Assembly: GCA_021823905.1 (NCBI GenBank)
Contig: JAKALX010000146.1
Location: forward strand, 1-8,630
From: Chloroflexota bacterium
GTDB taxonomy: Bacteria > Chloroflexota > Dehalococcoidia > Tepidiformales > Tepidiformaceae
Length of the DNA: 8,630 nucleotides
Reading direction: 5' to 3'
Below, piece by piece: positions 1 to 6,556 of this stretch. Below the pieces are notes generated by a model, which was given only the letters and a program-made list of their open reading frames with translations, had not been told where the DNA came from and did no database searches. The translations under genes were made by a program, and so were the position numbers. Position 1 is the first letter of the stretch; every line of letters starts with the position of its first letter.

Positions 1-954
1 GAGCGGCTCAGCCGCTATGCCCTCGCCGGTTTGCTCGCGAGCATGGCCGGCGGCGCCACGATGCTCGCCTTCTGGCTGATCAGCGCCCCGCACGCAAACA
101 GTGAGCTCGGGTGGCTGGCGCTCGCCGCGGCCTCAAACGGGTTCGGGTCCGCTGTCGCCGCGCTGGGCGCGCTGGTGCTGCTCGCCATGGTTCTCGGCGT
201 GACCACCCGGCTCCAGCTCATGGAGCTGGCCCAGGCCGAGCATCCCCTCCTTCGCCGCCTCCAGGATGAGGCGCCCGGCACCTATCACCATTCCATGATG
301 GTCGGGGCCCTTGCCGAGCGTGGCGCCGCCCAGATCGGCGCCGACGCGCTCATCGCCCGGGCTGGCTCGTACTACCACGACATCGGCAAGCTCGCCCGCC
401 CGGGGCACTATATCGAAAACATGCTCGACGGCGCCCAGAACCCACACGAGCTACTCACGCCTGTGCAGAGCGCCGGCGTTATCCGCGATCACGTCAGCGA
501 CGGCCTTGAGGTTGCCCGCCGTTACCGCCTCCCCGGCGTCATCCGCGATTTCATCCCCCAGCACCACGGCACCAGGCTGGTCAGCTACTTCTACCGGCGC
601 GCCGTCCAGGCGGGAGGCGCCGTCGATCCACAGCCTTTCCGCTACGCGGGTCCAAAGCCCCAGACGCGCGAGGCGGCGGTGGTGATGCTTGCCGACTCCT
701 GCGAGGCCGTGGTTCGGGCGAGCCAGGGCGGCGGCACGCCGGAAATCGACCAGCTCGTCGACGCTGTCTTCGCCGAGCGCCTGGCGGAAGGCCAGCTCGA
801 CGAATGCGACATCACCCTGCGCGAGCTCCAGGCGCTCGCCGCCTCGTTCAAGGCAACCCTGCGAGCCGTCTATCACCCCCGCGTCGCCTATCCCGACCCA
901 ACCCCCGAAGAGCTCGCCGGACTCGCCCGCGGCGAGATCCCCACGCACGTCTAA
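1..954 (+). CDS. pgpH: 7TM-HD family phosphohydrolase (PgpH/YqfF type), C-terminal part, 5' truncated by the window
   Basis: The reading frame is open from base 1, so the start lies outside the window; the 317 codons seen are roughly the last 40 percent of a family member of about 700-800 residues. Codons about 8-24 and 38-66 are hydrophobic and look like the last segments of the seven-helix membrane domain. A cytoplasmic HD domain follows: His-His at nt 286-291, the metal-binding His-Asp of YYHDIGK at nt 376-381, the IRDHVSDG motif, and IPQHHGT followed by SYFYRRA. The downstream FRYAGPKPQ and MLADSCEAVVRAS motifs are characteristic of this family. Known members (Listeria PgpH) hydrolyse cyclic di-AMP to pApA; that activity is inferred here from family. 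The protein ends His-Val, and its stop codon lies inside the first units of a 7-bp repeat array. The family call is firm; substrate specificity is not proven. Confidence 0.9.
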   Translation, partial: ERLSRYALAGLLASMAGGATMLAFWLISAPHANSELGWLALAAASNGFGSAVAALGALVLLAMVLGVTTRLQLMELAQAEHPLLRRLQDEAPGTYHHSMMVGALAERGAAQIGADALIARAGSYYHDIGKLARPGHYIENMLDGAQNPHELLTPVQSAGVIRDHVSDGLEVARRYRLPGVIRDFIPQHHGTRLVSYFYRRAVQAGGAVDPQPFRYAGPKPQTREAAVVMLADSCEAVVRASQGGGTPEIDQLVDAVFAERLAEGQLDECDITLRELQALAASFKATLRAVYHPRVAYPDPTPEELAGLARGEIPTHV

Positions 955-988
955 CAGCCTGCGTCTAACGTCCAACGTCTACTACACT
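947..988 (+). repeat. Degenerate heptanucleotide array upstream of purQ
   Basis: Six consecutive 7-bp units can be read without gaps at 947, 954, 961, 968, 975 and 982. Units 1, 3, 4 and 5 are close to a consensus RCGTCTA; the second and last are diverged. The array starts inside the final codons of the preceding HD protein gene, includes its TAA stop (952-954), and ends with the -10-like hexamer of purQ. Similar arrays occur at 4267-4308 and 8606-8630. Confidence 0.7.
983..988 (+). promoter_or_regulatory. -10 element of a probable leaderless purQ promoter
   Basis: TACACT fits TANNNT and ends 6 nt before the purQ ATG, so transcription would start at or next to the start codon. No purine-rich Shine-Dalgarno sequence lies in the 20 nt before the ATG. 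No convincing -35 hexamer is visible; the region where one would lie is filled by the 7-bp repeat array. Confidence 0.55.
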
Positions 989-994
989 ACGGTC

Positions 995-1696
995 ATGCGT
1001 TTCGCCATCATCCGCTTCCCCGGAACGTGGAGCGACCGCGACTGCTACCACGCCCTGCACACCGTCCTCGAACAGCAAGCCGACATCCTCTGGCACCGCG
1101 AGACGGACCTCAGCGGCTACGACGCCGTCGTCCTGCCCGGCGGATTCTCCTACGGCGATTACCTTCGCTGCGGCGCCATCGCCCGCTTTTCGCCGGCGAT
1201 GGAGGCCGTGATGGAGTTCGCCGCCAAAGGGCGCCCCGTTATCGGCATCTGCAACGGCTTTCAGGTTCTCTGCGAAAGTGGCCTCCTCCCCGGCGCGCTG
1301 ATGCGCAACGATTCCCTCCAGTTCCGCTGCGAGTGGGTCCACCTCCGCCGCGGGGGGGGCGCGACGCCCTGGGCCGACAGCATTCCCCAGGGCACGGTCC
1401 TGCGCGTGCCAATCAGCCACGGCGCCGGCAACTACTACGCCGATGCGCCGACGCTGACGCAGCTCGAAGCCACGAACCGCGTCGTGTTCCGCTATTGCGA
1501 CGCCGCCGGGAACCCGACCCCCGCGGCCAACCCGAACGGGTCGCTCAACAACATCGCCGGCATCATCAACGCCCGCGGCAACGTCCTCGGCATGATGCCG
1601 CATCCGGAGCGCGCTTCCGAGCAGCTCACCGGCGGCGCCGACGGCAACCGCATCTGGGAGTCGTTCATCCGCCAGGGCCTCGCCGTCTTTTCCTGA
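995..1696 (+). CDS. purQ: Phosphoribosylformylglycinamidine synthase subunit PurQ (glutaminase)
   Basis: This 233-residue class I glutamine amidotransferase hydrolyses glutamine and passes ammonia to PurL, in the fourth step of purine synthesis (FGAR to FGAM). The N-terminus [16 protein letters not shown], the [19 protein letters not shown] motif and the nucleophile elbow GICNGFQ with Cys86 are all typical. The rest of the catalytic triad is His203 and Glu205 in [13 protein letters not shown] 995 is chosen because the frame open further upstream overlaps the HD gene and carries no PurQ similarity. Two oddities: the usual HGEG near the middle reads HGAG, and an uninterrupted run of eight G (1352-1359) encodes part of RRGGG. 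The frame is intact and the length is normal. purL lies about 2.6 kb downstream rather than adjacent, and purS is not seen. Confidence 0.97.
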   Translation: MRFAIIRFPGTWSDRDCYHALHTVLEQQADILWHRETDLSGYDAVVLPGGFSYGDYLRCGAIARFSPAMEAVMEFAAKGRPVIGICNGFQVLCESGLLPGALMRNDSLQFRCEWVHLRRGGGATPWADSIPQGTVLRVPISHGAGNYYADAPTLTQLEATNRVVFRYCDAAGNPTPAANPNGSLNNIAGIINARGNVLGMMPHPERASEQLTGGADGNRIWESFIRQGLAVFS

Positions 1697-1706
1697 GCAA
1701 CGCGCG

Positions 1707-1726
1707 CGGCGCCACCAGACGCGCCG
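1707..1726 (+). terminator. Possible hairpin after purQ, no U-tract
   Basis: CGGCGC (1707-1712) pairs with GCGCCG (1721-1726) around an 8-nt loop, 10 nt after the purQ stop. No T run follows, and short GC palindromes are common in such GC-rich DNA, so its role as a terminator is weakly supported. Confidence 0.25.
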
Positions 1727-1813
1727 GGCGTATCAGTACGCGACCGCGAGGGAGCCGGCCAATGTTCGGCGAGCGGCCGGAGTGTGACATGCGTGGGTGA
1801 TAAGAATGCGCCC

Positions 1814-2026
1814 GTGAAACGCGAGTACACGGTCATCGTTGAGCAGGGAGAGAACGGCTACCTTATCGGCACGGTGCCGGCGGTCCGAGGATGTTTCACT
1901 CAGGGCAAGGGTCTTGACGAGTTGATGGAACGCATCAAGGAAGCCCTGGAGCTCTCCCTCGAGGAACTCGGTGAGGAAGCGGAAGAACCACTCAAGTTCC
2001 TCGGCGTTCACCGGATCGCGGTCTGA
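1814..2026 (+). CDS. HicB-like family protein, solo (no HicA partner visible)
   Basis: A 70-residue protein from GTG 1814 ([51 protein letters not shown], given here only to mark its parts: beta-strand YTVIVEQ, turn [16 protein letters not shown], helix [15 protein letters not shown]). This is the HicB/UPF0150 fold, a partial RNase-H-like domain. In toxin-antitoxin pairs HicB neutralises the HicA mRNA interferase. No DNA-binding tail (HTH or ribbon-helix-helix) follows; the acidic end [21 protein letters not shown] closes the protein. GTG 1814 is preferred because it gives the family-typical start just before KREYTV; in-frame GTGs at 1784 and 1793 would add 10 or 7 residues without family match. 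No clear Shine-Dalgarno; an A/T-rich stretch at 1800-1807 may be a weak -10. No HicA-like frame lies on either side, so a toxin-antitoxin role is doubtful. Confidence 0.8.
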   Translation: MKREYTVIVEQGENGYLIGTVPAVRGCFTQGKGLDELMERIKEALELSLEELGEEAEEPLKFLGVHRIAV

Positions 2027-2158
2027 GCCTCAACCGCAGCCGCGCCGCGCCATCGGCACGTGAAGCCCCAGCGACACGCTGTTTCGGTGGTTTCCCCGAC
2101 TCCGCGCTGCTGGATCCCCGAAATCTGCCGCTCAACCGCCGCGTTCATCATAACGGCC

Positions 2159-2188
2159 TAGACAGTGGTCACCGGACTGGGGTAGAAA
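2159..2188 (+). promoter_or_regulatory. Candidate sigma70-type promoter for the DUF4389 genes
   Basis: TAGACA (2159-2164, five of six to the -35 consensus) and TAGAAA (2183-2188, four of six to the -10 consensus) are separated by 18 bp. The predicted start near 2195 would leave a leader of about 50 nt that holds a small hairpin and a Shine-Dalgarno sequence. This contrasts with the leaderless signals of purQ and purL. Confidence 0.4.
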
Positions 2189-2193
2189 TCGCG

Positions 2194-2208
2194 GGATCGT
2201 AAAGATCC
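2194..2208 (+). other. Small hairpin in the predicted 5' leader of the first DUF4389 gene
   Basis: GGATC and GATCC pair around the 5-nt loop GTAAA. It has no following T run and lies between the candidate promoter and the ribosome binding site, so it may be a leader stem or simply chance. The rest of the 221-bp gap 2027-2247 shows no gene I can support. Confidence 0.25.
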
Positions 2209-2247
2209 GGCGCGGGGCGTGTAGGCGTCCGGCCGCAAGGGAATCCC

Positions 2248-2832
2248 ATGACCGCTTTCCCGGCGAGCTATCCGATTGTCGTCGACATCGATCCACCAGC
2301 CTCACAGGGGCGGCTCGGCGTCTTCTTCCGGCTGATTATGGCCATCCCGTCGCTGATCGGCCTGGCGGTCGTCGGCTTCATCGCCATGATCATCACGGTC
2401 ATCGCCTGGATTGTGATCCTGATCACCGGCAAGTATCCCGGCGGCATGATGAATTTCGTCGCGGGCGCGGTTCGATGGATGGGGCGCACCTACGGGTATA
2501 TGTACCTTCTCACGGACAAATACCCGCCATTTTCTCTCAACGAAGACAGCGCCTACCCGATCCGCGTGAGCGTGCAGGGCCAGGTCGATGGCCGGAGCCG
2601 CCTCACCGTCTTCTTCCGCTACATCATGGCGATCCCCCACCTCATCATCGTCGGCGTCCTCGGCTACGCGGTTGGTGTCGTCGGATTCATCGCCTGGGTG
2701 ATCGCGCTCTTTACGGGCAGCGTGCCGGCGGGCCTCCATTCGTTCATCGCGGGCTACGTTCGCTGGTACGTTCGTCTAGAGGGCTACATCCTCCTGTTGA
2801 CGGACCAGTACCCGCCGTTCAGCCTGAGCTAG
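2248..2832 (+). CDS. DUF4389 membrane protein with two internal repeats
   Basis: A 194-residue integral membrane protein made of two tandem copies of a DUF4389 unit, residues about 8-97 and 103-193. Both start YPI, carry VFFR.IMAIP before a long hydrophobic stretch ending in IAW, then a GxxPxG turn, an F.AG.VRW motif and a final LLTD.YPPFSL. Each copy likely holds two close hydrophobic helices (about residues 29-60 and 119-152). The function of DUF4389 is unknown; no catalytic residues are evident. A good Shine-Dalgarno, AAGGGA at 2237-2242, lies 5 nt before the ATG and fixes the start. A second DUF4389 gene follows on the same strand 128 bp later beyond a strong hairpin, so the two probably act together or arose by duplication. 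Confidence 0.88.
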   Translation: MTAFPASYPIVVDIDPPASQGRLGVFFRLIMAIPSLIGLAVVGFIAMIITVIAWIVILITGKYPGGMMNFVAGAVRWMGRTYGYMYLLTDKYPPFSLNEDSAYPIRVSVQGQVDGRSRLTVFFRYIMAIPHLIIVGVLGYAVGVVGFIAWVIALFTGSVPAGLHSFIAGYVRWYVRLEGYILLLTDQYPPFSLS

Positions 2833-2851
2833 CCCGGTCGCGGCAACCTTC

Positions 2852-2891
2852 TCCGTGGCCGCCTGGCGTGTCTCGACGCGGCGGCCACGGA
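2852..2891 (+). terminator. Strong 12-bp hairpin between the two DUF4389 genes
   Basis: TCCGTGGCCGCC (2852-2863) and its exact reverse complement at 2880-2891 form a perfect 12-bp stem with a 16-nt loop, beginning 20 nt after the first DUF4389 stop. No T run follows on either strand, so it is not a classical intrinsic terminator. It may attenuate transcription, act without a U-tract, or stabilise the upstream mRNA end. The inverted repeat itself is certain; its role is inferred. Confidence 0.5.
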
Positions 2892-2960
2892 ACCTGAGCA
2901 TCGCGCAGCGTGGCGCGTATTGAGCCGTCGCGAGCGCCAGAGCGAGTGGAGCGTGGCACC

Positions 2961-4223
2961 ATGGCCGACGAACGCCAGCGGGAACTCAACGAGCAGAACG
3001 CCGCTCCGAACTCCCCCGACGAGACATCGCCGCCCCTCACCTGGGACGCGCCGCCGGCCGCCAGCCCGCTGACTCCTCCCTCCTCCCACCTCCCTCCTCC
3101 CTCGCCCACCTACCCCGTCCGCTACGACGTCGCCTACTCTGATCACCTGAGCCGCTGGAAGACGCTCCTGCGCTTGCCGTTCCTCCTCCCGGTGTGGCTC
3201 TTCCTCTATCTCGTCCAGTTCGCACTCTTCCCGCTCGTTGCCGTCGGCTGGACGACCGTCTTCTGGCGCAGGAAGCACCCGTCCTGGGCGTTCCAGGGGG
3301 CCGCCGGCGCGATGGCGTTCTCTGCCCGCGCTACCGCCTTTGGCCTCCTCCAGACGGACCGGTTCCCCAGCTTCGACATCGAATCGAGCCCCGTCACGCT
3401 CGAATTCGACCCGCCGCCGAGCGGGCAGCTCAGCCGCTGGCGCGTCTTCTTCTGGAAGCTGACGCTGCTCGTCCCCCAGTTGGTCGTCCTCTGGTTCCTC
3501 CAGCTCGCCCTCTTCGCCGTCACCGTCATCGCCTGGTTCGCGATCCTCATCACCGGCCACTACCCGCGCGGCCTCTTCCCCTTCGCCACCGGCGTGATGC
3601 GCTGGCATTACCGCGTCGCCGGCTACTTCTTCTCGTTCAACGACCGCTACCCGCCCTATGCGCTCTCCGCCAGCGCCGGCCCGGCGGGCGCGGGCGCAAC
3701 GGTCGCCTCCGGCATCTCCGGCTTCCTGCTGGGCGGCGGATTCACGGCGCTGATCGTGGTGGCGGGCATCCTTGGGTCGCGCCCACATCGGGAGACGGCG
3801 GACTATGCAGCCCTGCAGAGAGGCCAGTCGATAGTCGAAACGAGGGTCTCGACGTCAAACGGCCACGTCCTGGTCGCGCTCGAGCGGATCTACGATCCCG
3901 GCGACTCCATGGCGAAGTTGCTGCGGATTGACGAATACGAGCGCATCGTGGTCGTCGAGTGGAGGGTGGCCGTCGATTCCCCATCAGCGTCTGTTAGCCG
4001 CGACGCCGCTTACCTAACGGCGCGGAGTTATGGCTGGGAGCACGACTACGACGCCCAAATCGTCACCGTGGACAACCGCGCCGCCCCGGCCACCCTCGGC
4101 TACTACGATATCGCGCTGATCCGGGCTGCGTTCGTCATCCCCGCCGACGCCACGCCCCTCAGGCTCCGCTTCCACAACGGCTTCGCCGGCGCCGGTGGCA
4201 TCGAGTACGAATTCGAGTACTAG
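2961..4223 (+). CDS. DUF4389 membrane protein with proline-rich N-terminus and C-terminal extracytoplasmic domain
   Basis: A 420-residue protein. Residues 1-50 are polar and proline-rich, followed by two DUF4389 units (about 51-142 and 144-235). The second is the better match to the upstream gene: SRWRVFFWK, a hydrophobic run ending VIAWFAILITGHYPRG, MRWHYRV.GY and NDRYPPYAL. A Gly-Ala linker leads to another hydrophobic segment at about 250-275 and a soluble domain of about 145 residues, rich in beta-strand patterns (ERIVVVEWRV, AAFVIPADATPLRLRF). This tail recalls DUF4352-type extracellular beta-sandwiches, but that is inference from pattern only. ATG 2961 is chosen because GGAG at 2948-2951 lies 9 nt upstream; a GTG at 2910 would add 17 residues lacking family match. 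Part of the proline-rich segment is encoded by a 7-bp repeat array. Function unknown; likely a membrane partner of the preceding gene. Confidence 0.85.
   Translation: MADERQRELNEQNAAPNSPDETSPPLTWDAPPAASPLTPPSSHLPPPSPTYPVRYDVAYSDHLSRWKTLLRLPFLLPVWLFLYLVQFALFPLVAVGWTTVFWRRKHPSWAFQGAAGAMAFSARATAFGLLQTDRFPSFDIESSPVTLEFDPPPSGQLSRWRVFFWKLTLLVPQLVVLWFLQLALFAVTVIAWFAILITGHYPRGLFPFATGVMRWHYRVAGYFFSFNDRYPPYALSASAGPAGAGATVASGISGFLLGGGFTALIVVAGILGSRPHRETADYAALQRGQSIVETRVSTSNGHVLVALERIYDPGDSMAKLLRIDEYERIVVVEWRVAVDSPSASVSRDAAYLTARSYGWEHDYDAQIVTVDNRAAPATLGYYDIALIRAAFVIPADATPLRLRFHNGFAGAGGIEYEFEY
3069..3110 (+). repeat. Heptanucleotide (CTCCCTC) array inside a coding sequence
   Basis: Six 7-bp units start at 3069, 3076, 3083, 3090, 3097 and 3104. 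Three are exactly CTCCCTC, one is CTCCCAC, and the first and last are diverged. In frame it encodes the Pro/Ser-rich stretch LTPPSSHLPPPSPT just before the first DUF4389 unit. Because 7 is not a multiple of 3, gain or loss of a single unit would shift the frame; three units would be neutral. Confidence 0.75.
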
Positions 4224-4266
4224 TTTCGCGAGGCTCCACGCGGGCCGGACCACGGACAGGATCCGT

Positions 4267-4308
4267 TGGCTCTCTGGTCTCTTGTCTCCGGTCTCTTATC
4301 TTTATCTC
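4267..4308 (+). repeat. Heptanucleotide array directly upstream of purL
   Basis: 7-bp units begin at 4267, 4274, 4281, 4288, 4295 and 4302. Units 2-5 follow a consensus CYNRTCT (CTGGTCT, CTTGTCT and two similar); the outer two are weaker. The array ends on the base before the purL ATG, contains the -10-like hexamer, and is wholly free of Shine-Dalgarno-like purines. Confidence 0.7.
4297..4302 (+). promoter_or_regulatory. -10 element of a probable leaderless purL promoter
   Basis: TATCTT matches TANNNT and ends exactly 6 nt before the purL ATG, the same spacing as at purQ. The region between the previous stop (4223) and the ATG has no ribosome binding site. The hexamer is built from the last units of the 7-bp repeat array. 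Confidence 0.55.
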
Positions 4309-6531
4309 ATGCCCGTTGACCAGGACGCCCTCGACGCCGTCGCCCTTTCCCGTGCCGAATACGACCTCCTCGTCGAGCAGCTCGGCCGCGAACCCAACGA
4401 AGTCGAGCTCGGCATGTTCGGCTCGCTCTGGTCCGAGCATTGCGGCTACAAGAACTCCAAGCCGCTCCTACGCCTCTTCCCCACCGGCGGTGACCACGTC
4501 CTGACCAAGATCGGCGCCGAGAACGCCGGGGCGATCGACATCGGTAACGGCCTCTGCGCGGTCATGAAGGTCGAGTCCCACAACCATCCCTCGGCGATCG
4601 AGCCGTTCCAGGGCGCGGCCACGGGCGTTGGCGGCATCGTCCGGGACATCTTCGCGATGGGCGCCTACCCCGTCGCCATCCTCGATTCCCTGCGCTTCGG
4701 TCCGCCTGATGATCCCCAGAACCGCTACCTGTTCCACGGCGTCGTCGGCGGCGTCGGCTCCTACGGCAACTGCCTGGGCATCCCTAACGTCGGCGGCGAG
4801 GTCGTCTTCTCCAGCGCCTACAACGGCAACCCGCTGGTCAACGCGATGTGCCTGGGCATCGCCGAGACCGCGCGGCTCCAGTCAGCCAGGGCCACGGGCA
4901 TCGGCAACGTCATGCTCCTCGTTGGCGCGGATACCGGCCGTGACGGCATCCATGGCGCGTCAGGCCTCGCGTCGCGGACGGATCCCGAGGCGCGCTTCGA
5001 GGAGATGCGCCCGGCGGTACAGGTCGGCAACCCGTTCCTCGAAAAGCTCCTCATGGAGGCCTGTTTCGAGCTGGCCTCGGAGCACGGCGACTGGATCGTC
5101 GGCCTCCAGGACCTTGGCGCCGCCGGCCTCACCTCGTCGGTCGTCGAATGCTGCGCGAAGGGTCACTCCGGCGCCGTCCTCGAACTCGCCAACGTCCCCC
5201 GGCGCGAGCACGGCATGACGCCCTACGAGGTCATGCTCAGCGAAAGCCAGGAGCGGATGCTCGTGATCGCGAAGGCGGACCATGTCGGCGACGTAAAAGC
5301 GCTCTTCCAGCACTGGGAGCTGCACTGCGAGCCGATTGGAACCGTCACCGCCGGAAACGAAGTGGTCCTCATGGACGGCGGCGTCGAGGTCGGCCGCGTC
5401 CCCGTGGAGATCGCGACCGAGCCGCCCCAGTATCGCCGCGAAGGCGTCCGGCCGGCGGAGCTCGCCGAGCTCAACGCTTTCAACCTGGCCGGCCTCCCGG
5501 ATCTCGATCCGGCCCAGGCCACGGCAACCCTGCTGCGGATGCTGGCGCTGCCGAACATCTCCAGCCGCCGCGCCGTCTACCGCACCTATGACCACCAGGT
5601 ACTCAACAACACCGTCGTCTCACCAGGAGGCGACGCAGGTGTCGTTCGTGTGATGGGCGCCGAGAAGGGTATCGCGCTCGCGACCGACTGCAGCGGGCGG
5701 CTCTGTTACCTCGACCCTTACGCCGGCGCCGCCGCGGCCGTCGCCGAAGCCGCGCGCAACGTCGTCTGCACCGGCGCGGTCCCCGTCGCCGTTACCGACT
5801 GCCTGAACTTCGGCAACCCCGAGAAACTCGATGTCTACTACCAGCTCGAACAGTGCGTGCGCGGCATCGCCGAGGCCTGCTCCGTGTTCGGCACGCCCGT
5901 GGTCAGCGGCAACGTCAGCCTCTACAACGAGTCGGCCGGGCGCTCGATCTACCCCACGCCGGTGATTGGCATGATGGGCATCCTCGACGACGTCTCGAAG
6001 CATCTCGTTGCGGGTTTTGGACCGGCCGGGAGCCCCGTCTACCTGCTCGGCGCTGGCCTCGAACAGCCCGCGGAATCGTTGGCCGGCAGCGAGTACCTGG
6101 AAGCGATCCACGGCAAGGTTGCCGGTCTCCCGAAGGTTGACCTGCAGGCCGAGCATCGCCTCCAGCAACTCGTCCTCCGCGCGCACGGCGAAGGCCTCCT
6201 GGCCAGCGCCCACGACTGCTCCGACGGCGGCCTCGCGGTGACCGTCGCCGAATCCGCGATCCTCGGTGGACGCGGCTTCGAGGGAAGCGCCGCCCTCCAT
6301 GGCCGCCTCGACGCCGCGCTCTTCGGCGAGGCCCAGGGACGCATCGTCGTCAGCCTCCTGCCGGACGCGTTCCGCCAGGGTGGGGGCGCGGCCCGCCTCG
6401 AAGACCTCGCCCGCGAGCTGGGCGTCCCGGTGACCCGGCTGGGCGTGACGTCTGAGGGAGACGCGTTCACCCTCGGCCCGATCTCGACGAGCGTCACGGC
6501 TCTCGGCGAGGCGTTCGAGACGGCGATCTAG
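4309..6531 (+). CDS. purL: Phosphoribosylformylglycinamidine synthase subunit PurL (small type)
   Basis: This 740-residue ATP-dependent enzyme converts FGAR and ammonia to FGAM, as part of a PurS-PurQ-PurL complex in the cytoplasm. The length is that of the small bacterial PurL, which lacks a fused glutaminase domain. Motifs in order: GSLWSEHCGYKNSK with candidate catalytic His44; the ATP/Mg site MKVESHNHPSAIEPFQGAATGVGG (Lys87, Glu89, His91); LQDLGAAGLTSS; then the second half with SPGGDAGVVRV, TDCLNFGNPEK, VVSGNVSLYNES and, near residue 634, AHDCSDGGLAVTVAES. ATG 4309 is chosen over the longer open frame from 4195 because the extension overlaps the preceding gene and is not PurL-like, and because a -10 hexamer sits 6 nt upstream. 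It is transcribed separately from purQ, with three unrelated genes between them. All key residues seen are intact. Confidence 0.98.
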   Translation: MPVDQDALDAVALSRAEYDLLVEQLGREPNEVELGMFGSLWSEHCGYKNSKPLLRLFPTGGDHVLTKIGAENAGAIDIGNGLCAVMKVESHNHPSAIEPFQGAATGVGGIVRDIFAMGAYPVAILDSLRFGPPDDPQNRYLFHGVVGGVGSYGNCLGIPNVGGEVVFSSAYNGNPLVNAMCLGIAETARLQSARATGIGNVMLLVGADTGRDGIHGASGLASRTDPEARFEEMRPAVQVGNPFLEKLLMEACFELASEHGDWIVGLQDLGAAGLTSSVVECCAKGHSGAVLELANVPRREHGMTPYEVMLSESQERMLVIAKADHVGDVKALFQHWELHCEPIGTVTAGNEVVLMDGGVEVGRVPVEIATEPPQYRREGVRPAELAELNAFNLAGLPDLDPAQATATLLRMLALPNISSRRAVYRTYDHQVLNNTVVSPGGDAGVVRVMGAEKGIALATDCSGRLCYLDPYAGAAAAVAEAARNVVCTGAVPVAVTDCLNFGNPEKLDVYYQLEQCVRGIAEACSVFGTPVVSGNVSLYNESAGRSIYPTPVIGMMGILDDVSKHLVAGFGPAGSPVYLLGAGLEQPAESLAGSEYLEAIHGKVAGLPKVDLQAEHRLQQLVLRAHGEGLLASAHDCSDGGLAVTVAESAILGGRGFEGSAALHGRLDAALFGEAQGRIVVSLLPDAFRQGGGAARLEDLARELGVPVTRLGVTSEGDAFTLGPISTSVTALGEAFETAI

Positions 6532-6556
6532 GCGTCCGGCCGATCGTGTGGGAGAT

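Noticed and set aside
689..994. Upstream extension of purQ to a start at 689
   Set aside because: The extra 102 residues overlap the HD domain gene out of frame and have no PurQ similarity; ATG 995 gives the standard N-terminus.
1755..1780. CCGGCC / GGCCGG inverted repeat between purQ and the HicB-like gene
   Set aside because: Six-base GC palindromes with a 14-nt loop are expected by chance at this composition, and there is no T run.
2027..2160. Possible hicA remnant after the HicB-like gene
   Set aside because: The frame continuing after the stop reads RHRHVKPQRHAVSVV, faintly like the HicA core, but it lacks the GSH motif and a start, and the similarity is within chance.
2829..3788. Long 319-codon minus-strand open frame opposite the second DUF4389 gene
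   Set aside because: It is a shadow of a GC-rich coding strand: composition is Arg/Glu/Gly-rich with no recognisable motif, while the plus strand encodes clear DUF4389 repeats.
4195..4308. Upstream extension of purL to a start at 4195
   Set aside because: It overlaps the end of the DUF4389 gene and translates through the heptad array; family length and the -10 position favour ATG 4309.
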